DNA of 64,000 nt. Origin: Isoperla grammatica (lineage: Eukaryota > Arthropoda > Insecta > Plecoptera > Perlodidae). Positions 10,701-22,837 of the stretch are shown one piece after another. The position numbers and the translations under genes are program-made. The stretch's first letter is position 1. Each line of letters opens with the position of its first letter. The notes below the pieces were generated by a model. The model made no database searches. It saw only the letters and a program-made list of their open reading frames with translations, and was not told the origin of the DNA. The stretch lies in contig OX246739.1 in NCBI GenBank assembly GCA_945910005.1, forward strand, positions 7,160,001 to 7,224,000, in the 5' to 3' direction.

Positions 10701-13700
10701 ATTCCTAATAAATATCTACTGATACTAGGTATTTAATCTCTAGATGGAACATAAGTTCTTATTACAGTTGAGAAATGAGAAAATATGAGAGCTACTGGTA
10801 CTTTGTGTAGGCTATCATTATTTGTATCAACCAGCACAAATACGCTCGCCGTAGGCTTAAGCCTACCGGTAGATTAAAACAATGATAAACAAAAACCAGA
10901 TCAAGCAGCTGAATATACTTTAAACTGTAGACCAAAGTATGTTATTGTTGTTATTGTTGCTGTTATTATTCTCTTCGCAGTTGGCCGTACGCCAGTGGGA
11001 AGAGACTCTCTTCTTCCTTCATTCCTCCTTCCCCATCTTTTCCATCTTCCTCCCTTCCTCCAACACCCACTTTGCTTTTCACATTCTTCTCAGGTTTCCT
11101 TGCTTCCTTCCCCTCCGTCAACCCCCTTACTTCCAACCTTCTTCCTTTCCCAGGCCCATCGCCTTTCGCCTTCTCCATCAATCTGGGTTCGAGTTTAAGC
11201 TTCAGCCTGTCGGCAAATTTGCTTTTACCTTCTTTAGCCCGACGACTTCCCCGCCTAGCTGGTTCCACTTAACGGTCGTCCTTCCCAGGAAGGAGAACTT
11301 GCCTTGACTTGTTCTTGAACCCCAATAAAAATTGTTGATCACCATCACGTATTTTTTACAAAACTTAGTTTGACATGAAGAGGATTAAAGTAGCAATATT
11401 GCTGATAGGCCTAGCCTACTGGTGAAAATAATGAACAAAATAATTTGGGTACTTTCAGACATCAATGTTTCAATTTATAAGTTATTCTTTAGTATGTTAA
11501 GCCTATGCATATTTTAGGAAACTGATAACATTGATAACATTCTCCTTAAATACGTCACATTTCTTGTCCGTAATAGGGACTTCATAGCCTACTTCTCTTT
11601 GCATACTTTCATTGCATACTTGCTTGGATCCTAATAGCTCTCATAATGTTTTTTGTTTTAGATTCATAAGATTATCGGATTTGCACCATCGCTGCTTCAA
11701 GTTGTGATGCTGTCTGATGTTGATATGCCAGTCCGACAAGCTGGTGTCATTTACTTGAAGAATCTAATAACCCAGAGCTGGGCAGATCGTGAAGTGGAGC
11801 CTGGTCAACCTCTTCCTTTCAGCGTTCATGAGCAGGACCGAGCAATGATACGTGATGCGATTGTTGATGCTGTGGTCCATGCTCCCGACATCATTCGTGT
11901 CCAGCTGAGTGTCTGTGTTAGCGTCATAGTAAAACACGACTTTCCTGGCCGGTGGACGCAGATTGTTGACAAGATCAGTATCTACCTGCAGAATCCTGAT
12001 GCTGTTGGATGGACTGGTGCCCTCATGTGTCTGTATCAACTTGTCAAGACGTTTGAGTAGGTTTTGGTTTACTGTATTTTTTACTTCTTGTTTGTAATTA
12101 CTTGGGTGTAAACCTATATGGATTAGGGTGAGTTGTTGTACATGCAGCATAATTATTACAGATGTACTTGTGGCAGTAAATGTGCTACATTATTTCTATT
12201 GAGCCTCTATGTAATGTAAAATAACAATTAATTAGTTAATTGATTATCTGTATGATATGATAATACTATGATAACCTTCCTTTTTCGATAATCTCAATTC
12301 TAGGCCTATCAGTATACACATGTACAAACTGAAAATATTATTGTTAGACCTTTTTATTATTGTCTTTGTTACAAAACTTCAGTTCTTATTTTACATTTTA
12401 AGGTACAAAAAGCCTGAAGAGCGAGCTCCATTGAATGAAGCGATGAATCTCCTATTTCCGATGGTGTACCAGCTATGTATTCGATTACTCCCTGATCAGT
12501 CTGAACAATCTGTAATGCTTCAGAAACAAATACTCAAAATCTTCTTTGCACTTACACAGGTTTGTATTAATTTATATAAGTTCCATATAAGTCAATTGAA
12601 AGGGAATTATAAAATCATATTCAGATCGTTCATTTAAATTGTCTTGTCTTTTTCACACAGTACTCTTTGCCCCTGGACCTGATTTCTCGAGAAGTGTTCT
12701 CCCAGTGGATGGAAATAACGCGTGCTGTAGCTGACCGACCAGTTCCAGAACAAACGAATGCCGTTGATGAAGACGACCGTGTGGACCTACCTTGGTGGAA
12801 ATGTAAAAAGTGGGCCCTACATATTTTGTACAGAATGTTTGAAAGGTCAGTACCCATTGCTAGAGATAATTTCATGTTTAGAAGAATTTTGGTGTTAGAA
12901 AAATAAATTTCTGTATGTGCTCTATTTTGGAACTAGATCTAGATTGTCATTTTGCCTGAGTGGACATCATTTTTTTTTTTTTTTTTTTTTTTGATAAATT
13001 AGAATAGGTAGGTACTTTAATAGTGACAATATTGACTGGTACGTTTTTGAGGCAGCTTGGTCGAATCAGAATTATATGCGGGAAGGGCATGGTAAAGTAC
13101 AATACAAATTGGGAATGGCTGCAAGAAACCCAACTTTTTGCATGCCTTGGCCATCTTGGCTTGTGCATAGTGGGCCTACTTTTTAACACTACGGGAGTCA
13201 ACTGACTTTAAATCTCATTTCGCAATATCGCGCTTGCTTTTGACAGAATCAGACATCTCTATCTATTGCTGTAGTCATCATCATGCAGTCATTCCAATGC
13301 TCGTTAATCCTTCTAATTTAAATGTTTTTATAATTTTCTTCTTTTTTTTTAGGTATGGTAGCCCTGGAAATACAACCAAAGATTATAAGGAATTTGCTGA
13401 GTGGTATCTAAAAACATTTTCAGCTGGAATATTAGAGGTTTTATTGAAAATACTGGATCAGTATAGAAGAAAACAGTATGTATCGCCCCGAGTATTACAA
13501 CAAACAATCAACTACATAAACCAAGGGTATGTAGGCATTTTACTTAAATTTGCTATTCCCATTAGGCTGGAAACAAGTACCGTAGATAACTTTTTGTAAA
13601 TGTTTTGATTCCAGTGTGAGCCATGCCCACTCCTGGAAGTTTCTGAAGCCACATATGTTCGAGGTTGTTCAAGATGTCCTGTTTCCAATCATGTCCTACT

Positions 13701-16700
13701 CTCAGTCTGATGAAGAGCTTTGGAACTCGGATCCTTACGAGTACATACGAGTTAAATTTGGTAATTCAATTTTTCATTGTTCTGTTCCTGGTACCCAGCA
13801 AAGATTTTTGGACTAACTTTTAGTACTTAGGCTAAATCTTTCATTTGTTATTTGTTGTGTGGATATTGGTCTAATAGGTGCAATTATGGATTCCTTTGTT
13901 TAATGTAGGGATAGGACCAACAGCTTACCTAACAAAGTATTATAGAAGCGGACAAATTTAAGAGATGGAAGTAACATTGACAGTAAAAAAAAATGCATGA
14001 GCGTTTTGGCTAGCGTCACGTTTAACTTTTAAAGGAACTAAACCGGATGCAATGGTTGACGTGTGCAATTGGCCGATTTGAACGCAGGCAACTTAGATAG
14101 GCCTTCAGAATTGATCTAGGACCCTTAGATTTAGAGAGTGGTTCACCACTTTTTCCAATTGTTCAAAAGCTTGCGCCCCCCCCCCCCCCCCCCTCTTCCA
14201 CAAACTCAACTACTCCCAGATATGAAACAAGCCTCACAAATCATGTCATCACTGTCCAAAGGTTTATGTTTCACTACAAGGTCGCCAATGTTTGTAGGGC
14301 ATCTGAAAAATACTCTTCTCATGTTTCTGGCCAGGTGCTGCATAGTAACAGAGGATGCATGGAGATGTCTACTGTGTTTGAGGATGCCATTGTAATTGCC
14401 CTTGGATTATTGAAACCTAATATTTGATATCAATATGCCTGTCCTTAACGTGTATTCTACGGGGAATTTTTGTTGCAGACATATTCGAGGACTTTGTTTC
14501 GCCAGTAACTGCTGCTCAGACTCTGCTGCACTCGGCCTGCAAGAAACGAAAAGACATGTTACAGAAGACCATGCACTTCGTTATGCAAGTTCTTACTTCG
14601 CCTAATGCCGACCCTAAACAGAAAGATGGCGCTTTACACATGGTACCCTCTCAGCTATTGTTGTCTATTGAAATAATGTTTATCAGATATTTAAATGCTG
14701 TTTATTAAGTGTTCTAATTTTTTTAATTTCAGGTTGGTACCTTGGCTGACATTTTACTGAAGAAGAAAGTTTACAAAGAACAAATGGACACCATGCTATG
14801 TCAGTATGTATTCCCCGAGTTTGCCAGTCCACGAGGCCACATGCGTGCTAGAGTAAGTGTTTATACTCTAGCTAGGTAGCCTATATTCATTTAACATGTA
14901 CAAGTTTTGTAATAATTACTTGAAGTTTAAAGAAGTTGAATCATTTGCCAAGAGCTACGAAATCTAAGGTCCATATGCATAGTCCAGACTCAAGCCTTCC
15001 TCAACTCAGCCTCTCCTCAGCCTCGCCCAACCACCAATCATGAAACGGCATTGCCATGCTGACAGATCTGTGATTGGTGGCCAGGTGAGGCTGAGTTGAC
15101 GCTTGAGTGTGAACTATGCATTCAGGCCTTAAACAGTCAATAAATTGCTAGATGTTCTGTAATAATTAATAGGAATACATACTAAGCTTAAAAAAATAGT
15201 AAGGCAGTCTTAGATTTGCCAACTATCTTTAGTTTGAATTCCATCTAGACCTCAGTTCTAAAACATTGCATTGTGTTTGTTGATTTCAGGCTTGCTGGGT
15301 ACTGCACTACTTTAGTGAGATTAAGTTTAAGCAAGAACCAGTTTTAGCCGAGGCAGTTCGTCTCACTGTGAATGCCCTGCTCACTGACCAGGAGTTACCA
15401 GTTAAGGTTGAGGCAGCAATTGCTGTTCAGATGTTACTCAATGCCCAGGAAAAAGCGCAGAAGTACATCGAGCCGCAGATCAAACAGATAACCATGGAAC
15501 TGTTGACCATCATACGCGAGACGGAGAATGACGACCTCACGAGCGTGATGCAGAAGATTGTGTGCACATACACAGAGCAGCTGATGCCAATTGCTGTTGA
15601 AATGTGCCAGCATCTGGTGGGTACTGTATAGGGTTATCAACTTATCGACACAGCTAAGCCGTTCGGTAGTGACGTTCACGATTGAAAATTCGATTATATC
15701 GAACATTGTTTCTTCACGAATACTACAACTAATAGCCGTTTTTTTTTTAAATGAAAAGCGAAAACAACACAGTATTTTACGAGAATTAAATTTGGTGCTA
15801 TTTTCAAACTTCGCGAGGGCGAATAATTCCGATTTTCGAGTATTAAGTACCTAGGTTGAATTTCGAATCGAATATTTACTATTCAATATTCCAAACAACT
15901 ATTTTAAATTTGAATAATCGAACATCCCTAAAAATAACATATAACATTGTACCCAAACCTTCTGCATGGACCTTATCACTTGTTTGAATTAAAGGCTAGG
16001 CCTATACATGAAATAAGAATGTGAAATAATAGAGTTTCAATTAATAAGGGATTTGTACTATATTGTTTTGTTTGTAATGTTTTTATTTTCCTATTATTCT
16101 TATTATTAACTAAATGATGATGGAATAAAGAGTAGCAATAGATATATATTAAATTGAATCTAGTTAACTGACACGCATAAGTAAAAAATAGATGTATTGT
16201 GAGGTAGAGAAGACTATAGGCCAATATGTGCTGTGGTGAAACTTGGACCCCGTTTTTATTACTAGCTTCGAACGCGGGTTGGCCGATAACGTGGGTAATT
16301 TTCGTAATGTGAACGCTCGGAGTTGCAACGCTGGTTCACTATTTCGACCCGCGTCGGAACTCGGAGTTACTCGGGTAACTCCGAGTTTTTGCGCAGTTAA
16401 AACACGCTTTGGTTACGAACGCACGTCGATTCATCCGTCCAGCTGTCGAATAGGGCCTATTATAACCTCAAAAATTTCGCAAGGTATTTCGTGACAGTCT
16501 GAAATTCGCCTGGAACTTATCGTCAGGCCACCTGGGAACATCTTTTTCCCAAAACAATTGATTATTAATGAATCTCCAGGTACGCCGTTGTCGTCTTGTA
16601 GGCCTACGCATAGCCCTTTGCAAATTCAAAATCTGCATTAAAGTCATCATCCTTCGTCGTCTCATTGCACGCAATGTATTCGAGAAACGTGCTCTTTCAG

Positions 16701-19700
16701 CGTACCATTCGCTTATTAGAGTAACAAGTACTCCGATTAATTGATGTAGAACCATAATTAATCCTTACGTGTGCGGTCGGAATCAGATTAATAGGTTATG
16801 TCACTCTTGTTTACAAAGTGTGCGCGCGCTAGTATCCGGTGCCTTCTAGATAGTCAAATTCACGTTAAGAAGGCGTTTATCTTGCAGCGCTTCAGGTGCT
16901 AAGGTTGACTACTAAGCAATTACGTTGGTCCACGGTTGACAATGAAAACGCAAGTGGGTTACCCCAGTCGTTTTAACCCGCGTTCGAAGCTAGTAATAAA
17001 AACGGGGTCTTGGAGAAACATGTGGGCTACGCTTTGGGTTTATACTTTATAGTATCCCTGGTGTGCTCAGTAAGCTTCATTTTATCAAAATATGTAGCAT
17101 AATTAGTGAACAGATGTTGAAAGCATAGGCCTATAGCCTGGCATAGCCTATGCCTAGTATGTAAAATTAAAATTTGTTGTCCGTGGTATAAATATTTAAA
17201 ATAAGAACTGTCTATTTTACCCACTCCAGCCAATAGTACTAGTTGATGCATGTTTCCTATAGTATCTACTATCTAGTTATTAGTTAATGAATAATGTGTT
17301 CTTTGATCTGGTGCAAGCATGAGATGTGTAAATAAAACTAGGTGTAATATTTTAGGCAGCCACATTCAGCCAGGTGTTGGAAACTGATGAAGGCTCTGAT
17401 GAGAAGGCGATCACTGCCATGGGTCTGCTGAACACCATCGAAACCTTACTGACCGTGATGGAAGATCAACCGGAAATAATGAACCAGCTCCAGCCAACTG
17501 TGTTGCAAGTTGTGGGACATATATTCTCTCAAAGCGTTATGGGTAATAAACTTTTATGACTTCCCCAGTTCTATGTTTCAATAGTTTGAAGTTTGGTGAA
17601 CAAGGCAGCACATTACGTCAAAAGTGGTCAATTCTTTGATGTCGAATGTAGTTTCCTTATAATTGATTGGTAAATTTGATGTTTTTAATTTTCTTAATTA
17701 TCATAACATGGCAGTAAACTCACAAACTTATTAGCAATCATTTAAATAAGTTACTACTTACTTGGCACTTTTTCGGGTACGGTACATTTTTGTTTTTAAG
17801 TAAGTACCCGAAAAAGCCCGATTTTGATTGTTAAGAAACCCGAATTTCAGGTCAGTAGGCCTATGCTCCCTGAAACTCCCTGAAATTCTGGGGGGCCCCC
17901 GCAGACCCCTAATGAAAATATGACTTGATATTATTAACCTGCTAGAAAACAAATGTAAAATACTAACGAATTCCGAGATGTCGAGAGTCTCTCCGTTATG
18001 CGTAACCCTTCATTGATAGATTAACATTCGCTGGGCAAATTTAGCACTATACATATTTTTCCTTTCCAGAATTTTATGAAGAAGCACTTTCACTAGTTTA
18101 CGACCTAACGAGCAAATCAATTTCGGCCGATATGTGGAAGGTGCTGGAACTCATTTACCAAGTGTTCCAAAAGGATGGATTTGATTATTTTACTGACATG
18201 ATGCCTGCTCTTCACAACTATGTCACTGTTGACACTCCAGTTTTCTTGTCGAACGAGAATCATGTACTTGCCATGTTTAACATGTGCAAAGCTGTAAGTT
18301 AAGACTTCATTTTAGTGAACTGTATATAAATAATCTACACCTACATGTTAATGTCTTGCATGCATTATCCTGTGATGTGACATGTCGTATTGTCAACATC
18401 AGGAAATACTTGATTGCATGATATTGGCCAATCATTAATCATCAGCAGAGTTGCCAAGCTGCCTACTTCTGTTTCTTTAGTAGGCAACTTTTAGCCAACT
18501 TTTATAGTCACAAAAAAACTAAAAAGCCACTTTCCTTCTTCTAAACCTTGCTAGTTTCATAAAAGTATAGTTTGGATGTTTTGGTGTTATAAATAGAGTT
18601 ACGGAAAAATTGTAAAACAAAAAGTGCAATGAAAAATAAATAAACGCACTCGGTGCGGTCCAGTGCTGCCATTGAAAAACTCCATTAGAAATTAAGCATT
18701 TTGAAGCCTTTCTTCAAGTATATAACATGACTTTGTTTTTGTATAGATGTTGAATGGAGATGCCGGCGAAGATCCAGAATGTCATGCAGCTAAGTTGTTG
18801 GAAGTTATAATTCTTCAATGCAAGGGTATGATTGACCAGGTAAGAATGTGTTTTTATGTGCTTGGTTAGGGTTGCTATTGAAAATTAATTCAAATCCTCT
18901 TGGAGAAGGTAAAATTACAAATATACTTCAAGATTTTTTTATACTTAAACTAATTTTCTCATTCGTAAATGCCGATATATAGGGAATTTTGTGTGACTAA
19001 AATCACTACCGTTATAGTAGGTATTTCAGTGCAAAATTTTACTTCAAATTTATCAACATTACAAATTACGATACATTTTTGCTACTATGTGTGAACCGAC
19101 ATCCTTTGCAGTGTATCCCATCATTTGTGGAACTTGTATTACAACGGCTTACACGCGAAGTGAAGACATCTGAACTTCGCACAATGTGTCTTCAAGTAGT
19201 TATTGCTGCCCTATACTACAATCCCCAGCTGTTGTTTGAAACACTGGAAAAACTGCAGATGGCAATGCCACCTGCAGCAGACTCCATTACATCTCACTTC
19301 ATCAAACAGTGGATTCATGACACGGACTGTTTTCTGGGGTAAGTGTGTTTACCAAGCATGTGCCTTCCTAATACGTAAGAGTAAGATAACCTATAAAATT
19401 TCCCAATTGTTTGGGTAACATTCCCCCTCATAGCAAGGTTACTACCAAAAGTTAGGTCAAAAAGTGCTGTTTGCGTGGAGAAGTTAAGAATAAGATGTCC
19501 CAAAAATCCGTTAACCAGTTCACTGATCACTTCCCGAGACGCTAACCGGCCAGTAGTACGGAGTAGCCACTTTATTTTACAGGCACGGCTCGCACGGATG
19601 GAGCTTCAAGATTCACGCTTGCAGAGCAAGAGAAGGCTTACACTTTTCCGATTTTTGCTCAAACCTTGAAAATGTAGAACTGTTGCCCTCATTTTTGCTA

Positions 19701-22700
19701 CAAAAAAACACTACCACCACACATACCTAGATCTACATATATATTAATGTGATTATAACGAATTTGTGGTTATCTAATTTTACTTTTAGGCAATGAGATT
19801 GACAAAAAATGTCGCACATTTCGTTGTCCCCATTTCCCACTACTTCTATCGATGGCTGAAAAATCGCTTTTATGGATTGACGAGCTATGTTCAGTATAAA
19901 GCCGAGTTTGTAGTTGGTAGTTGTCTTCTTGACCAACTTCGTATTATTTGATTTGATGCATTGCCAACCCTGGTATCAAATTGTACTAGCTTTTTATGTA
20001 TTAGTGTTTCAAATGATTAGTTTAATTTGTGATTTTGTTTGCTTGTCCTAAAGGTATGATATAGGCCTAACCGCCTAATGCTGTTTTGAAATAATTCAAG
20101 TGAAAAATATAATAATGAACGATGTTTTCCCGTATCTAATAATGATCATTGCTAGTAGAATAATTAACTGCCTGCTCTCTTCTAAGTATAAAGATTTAAC
20201 TGAGTGATAATTGTTTCTGTATGCATTGCAGCCTCCATGACCGCAAGCTATGTGTACTAGGACTATGCACTCTGGTTACGTCTGCACCGGTGCGGCCAAT
20301 GGCTGTGAACGAGTGTGCCTCACAGATTGTGCCCTCGCTGATCCTCCTGTTTGATGGACTCAAGAGAGCGTACATAGCCAAGGCGCAGGAAGATGACGAA
20401 GAAGAGGAGGAGGATGATGAGTCTGATAATGAACAAGGTGAGAAAGCCTCAGTTAGTTCATCTTCAGTGCACAGTCTTTGGTTTTGGATATCTGAGTACT
20501 CAAGAGAAATCTCTGTTTGCAGAAGTGCTGTCAAGTGATGAAGATGAAATTGATGAGGCCAGTGCCGAATACTTAGAACAATTATCTGAAAAGGTCTCTA
20601 AAGCCAATAAGCCATTTGAAGTTGTAGCTACAATCCAGGTAAGAAAAATACAACTCATTTACCACCACCATGATTTATTTACATTTATTGATGCTCTTGA
20701 TGCCCGGTCTCATGACTTTCAACTAAATATTAAAGTCCCCGTTAGTGTTCTTTCTTGTGGTTGTTTTTTGTTCATTCCAATAAATATTTCCATTTTTTTC
20801 AAATAAACTTATTTTATTATTTAAGACCCACTTTATTCAAACCACAAAAGATTGACCCGTCATGATATACTGTCAGTTAAATGTTAGTTGATATTTTTGA
20901 TTAAAAAGGTTTCATTCAACATTGCGTCCGTGCACGCATCAAACATGCACGCACGCACGCAGAATGAGCAATTTGAGTTGAACTGAGGATTCACTTTGCC
21001 AACGCTTGCGTGTCTATCTTACTTAGTGGGTCGTATTGTTTTATAATCAATTTAAATACTTGAACCCCTGGTTTCTAGGATCAAGAATCTGACGACGAAA
21101 GTGATGACGAAGATTACGAACCCAACGATGAGACCGCCCTCGAAAGTTACACGACACCTCTTGACGAAGACGATGCAGTCGATGAATACATAGTTTTCAA
21201 AGAAGTCTTACAGAGTTAGTATACATACATACATACATACATACATACTAGGGATTTCATAGGGTAGGAAAATTCGGATCCGGTTCCAGACCTTGCAAGA
21301 ACCGGGTTAGCGGTTGAAGGTCGTTCTCTGCCCGTGTCAATTGCCGGCCGCTGTGTGGGTTGGGCTCTGTGCGGCCGCTGAGCGCGGGAAAGGCGTGAGG
21401 GGGATGGGGAAGGGGAGTGTATATGGCATCACAGAACTCGCCCGCAGTAATGACAGCGCATACTAACCAGTGACCGGCTGGCTACGCCCACAAGCAGGAA
21501 TTCGCTGTAGCTTCAAGGAAAGTAGTCGCAGAAATATCGTCGCTTATTTTTTTTTTTTTTTTTTCAAATACATAATAGGCCTACATACTACCCGATAAGG
21601 ACCCGAATCCTAAAAATGGATTCGGGTAATTTCTGGATCCGGGTACCCTATGACATCCCTAATACATACATGCAAACATATACATACATACATACATACA
21701 TACATACATACGCTACACTGCTACAGACAACTTAGTAGCAATTAAATACACCAATTGATTTTATCTACCATCCCAAATCACGTCCTGGAAGAAGCGAACT
21801 TTATCTCATTAGTTAGTTCATTAGTTATATCTAGCTATGAAGTCAAATCAATTAATGCGCTTGCTTCATAATCAATTTCACTGCAATGTGCATAATCTTG
21901 CACATACAGTATTCAAATTTATGAAAATTAGCAAGGAAAGGAACAAAATAAAATATCTGTAAATGGCAAGAAAAACCTGTTGATTTGCTTAACACTCTAT
22001 TAGTGAGAATGGCAACCCTGATAATTAGTAATGCTTATGGGTAATAACATTGCTCTTGTTTACAGATCTTCAAGCCACTGACCCTGCTTGGTACCAGCTG
22101 TTGACATCCAACTTGACGGCAGAGCAACAAAAAGCTCTACAAGATGTAATCGTGTTGGCTGATCAACGAAAAGCAGCAGCAGACAGCAAGAGAATAGAGC
22201 AGAGTGGAGGTAACACAACATTCTTGCTGCTTTACATTTCTTTATAGTACATGACCTGTGACAGTATGACCTGGGGCTGGTGTCACAATAGGTAAACAAA
22301 AAAAAAATGCTGTTCTATTAGGTATTAGGGCCAAAAACAATATACAGTATTTACAACGATTATCTGCCATTTATGATCAAATCTTGTTTTCTCCCACATT
22401 AGGCCTATACCCAAGAATAACGATTTTACGCAAATTTCCTTTCACCCGCAACACGGAAATGAATCGCCCTAATATATGTATTATCTTAGTGTACCGGTTA
22501 TCGATCTAGTCTGATCAGCGTGCAACGTGGCAACATGGCTCATTCACAATCACTAGTGATGTGTGGCAGAAGGGGGGTGGTGGGGGGGAGGAGTACGTCA
22601 ACACCAGATGGAGCATCCATTGGTGATATGAATGCGCGAAGATTGCAATATTAACTTGTGTTGCCAGTCATTGTAGTCCATCCTCCACAATCTCGTCTTA

Positions 22701-22837
22701 TAAACCACAATCCTTGTATCCCAATGTTTCAAGGGCTATTACAACTACATAGTACTTGTCTTGTTGCAGGGTACGTATTCAACCAGCAAACAGTGCCTAC
22801 TTCTTTCAACTTCGGAGGCTCTCCACTAGGCCGGTAA
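7723..22837 (+). CDS. IPO7: Importin-7/8 (nuclear transport receptor), complete, 18 exons
   Basis: Exons: 7723-7806, 11662-12056, 12403-12559, 12661-12845, 13353-13526, 13615-13760, 14479-14642, 14733-14852, 15290-15616, 17356-17542, 18070-18293, 18747-18839, 19112-19338, 20232-20437, 20523-20638, 21079-21214, 22066-22209, 22770-22837 (TAA). All junctions are GT-AG and the phases join, giving 3153 nt and 1050 aa; vertebrate importin-7 is ~1040 aa. [19 protein letters not shown] opens the importin-beta N-terminal (Ran-binding) domain, continued by [14 protein letters not shown]. Helical-repeat landmarks include [57 protein letters not shown] and TDCFLGLHDRK. Residues ~878-930 are a Glu/Asp-rich acidic stretch typical of IPO7/8, and the tail SFNFGGSP resembles the family C-terminus. 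It imports ribosomal proteins, histones and signalling cargo. Invertebrates usually have one gene for both vertebrate paralogues. Intron 1 (3.9 kb) carries most of the inserted repeats. Confidence 0.97.
7920..8660. repeat. TAGGCCTA-rich patch in IPO7 intron 1
   Basis: Dense, irregular clusters of CCTAGGCCTAGG-type palindromes occur here, especially at 7930-8130, 8246-8300 and 8390-8412. They are not in fixed-length tandem units. The same motif forms patches at ~1645-1672, 32690-32760, 41480-42060 and 46008-46066. It looks like a genome-specific compositional motif rather than a transposon. Confidence 0.6.
8690..10412 (+). pseudogene. 5'-truncated, broken LINE reverse transcriptase (Jockey/CR1-like)
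   Basis: Sense-strand reverse transcriptase remnant inside IPO7 intron 1. The first frame (to ~9350) has [47 protein letters not shown] and the catalytic [10 protein letters not shown] frameshift at ~9335-9355 moves the reading to another frame, which continues KYLGIMVD and the post-polymerase region to ~9885. There the 346-bp MITE 9886-10231 interrupts it. The last residues resume after the MITE (ALPMELKC... WVSTKYPL stop, to ~10325), followed by a short tail with (ACAA)n at ~10397-10410. The endonuclease part is missing, so the copy is 5'-truncated and dead. The GVPQGSVL and YADD blocks fit the Jockey/CR1/I group; I cannot be more exact. Confidence 0.85.
9886..10231. mobile_element. TA-flanked MITE inserted in the LINE
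   Basis: A 346-bp element flanked by TA on both sides (9884-9885 and 10232-10233). The inverted termini are AAGGTCGGTGCACAATTGCC and its near-complement ending CACCGACCTT. The similarity runs ~45 bp inward through repeated GTAACGATAAC motifs. The TA target suggests Tc1/mariner-type or another TA-specific transposase. It splits the LINE reading frame, so it is younger than the LINE insertion. Confidence 0.75.
10413..11661. other. IPO7 intron 1, 3' part, with a pyrimidine-rich block
   Basis: Most of this stretch is plain AT-rich intron. From ~10980 to 11335 there is an unusual C/T-rich block, starting after a good acceptor-like CTCTTCGCAG and ending with AATAAA at ~11323. It reads like the 3' end of a polyadenylated transcript or retroelement, but no protein signature is visible on either strand. 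The open frames in it reflect composition. Confidence 0.4.
14967..15129. mobile_element. TA-flanked MITE in IPO7 intron 8
   Basis: Imperfect ~50-bp inverted repeats enclose a 163-bp unit. The arms share (A)TGCATAGT, ACTCAAGC and CAACTCAGCCTC, in inverted order on the right. TA flanks both ends (14965-14966 and 15130-15131). It has no coding capacity. Confidence 0.65.
15629..15930. mobile_element. hAT-like fragment in IPO7 intron 9
   Basis: Ends with ATAATCGAACATCCCTA (15914-15930), the complement of a TAGGGATGTTCGAT terminus like that of the clearer hAT copies here. The left part is rich in TTCGAAT/ATCGAA motifs, but no matching left terminus or 8-bp duplication is clear. Probably a decayed or truncated copy. 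Confidence 0.3.
16246..17009 (-). mobile_element. PIF/Harbinger-like remnant, TSD TTG, in IPO7 intron 9
   Basis: Perfect 35-bp inverted repeats, starting GACCCCGTTTTTATTACT, bound a 764-bp element, with TTG on both sides (16243-16245 and 17010-17012). Three-bp duplications are typical of PIF/Harbinger. On the minus strand 16755-16468 encodes 95 aa rich in Arg, with [20 protein letters not shown] followed by SRNTL. This recalls the N-terminal region of Harbinger transposases, where an F-R-M/L-S motif precedes the DDE domain. The catalytic domain is absent, so the copy is inactive. Confidence 0.7.
17758..17905. repeat. Short inverted repeat with CCCGAAAAA motifs, IPO7 intron 10
   Basis: Contains CTTTTTCGGGTAC and GTACCCGAAAAAG in inverted orientation ~45 bp apart, followed by more CCCGA motifs. 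The motifs resemble the subterminal repeats of the hAT copy at 2690-4069. Likely a fragment of that family. Confidence 0.35.
21219..21712. repeat. (CATA)n microsatellite split by a hAT insertion
   Basis: The tetranucleotide array CATA/ATAC covers ~21219-21248 and resumes at 21662-21712, with slight irregularity at 21670-21683. The interruption is the 413-bp hAT element. Both blocks belong to one original array in IPO7 intron 16. Confidence 0.75.
21249..21661. mobile_element. hAT MITE, 8-bp TSD ATACATAC, IPO7 intron 16
   Basis: Termini TAGGGATTTCATAGGGTA and the complement of TAGGGATGTCATAGGGTACC face each other, with ATACATAC at 21241-21248 and 21662-21669. Because the target is a CATA repeat, the duplication alone is weak evidence, but the TAGGGATGTCA terminus is the same as in the copy at 27108-27886. 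The interior is unusually GC-rich (NotI-like GCGGCCGC near 21371) and non-coding. Confidence 0.7.

Noticed and set aside
10966..11268. 100-codon Lys/Glu/Arg-rich frame on the minus strand
   Set aside because: It is the mirror of the C/T-rich block; its composition alone explains the missing stops and the charged residues.
19955..19972. TTGCCAACCCTGG as the end of a full hAT element in IPO7 intron 13
   Set aside because: The terminus resembles that of the 2690 copy, but no matching left end or 8-bp duplication was found in the intron; at most a fragment.
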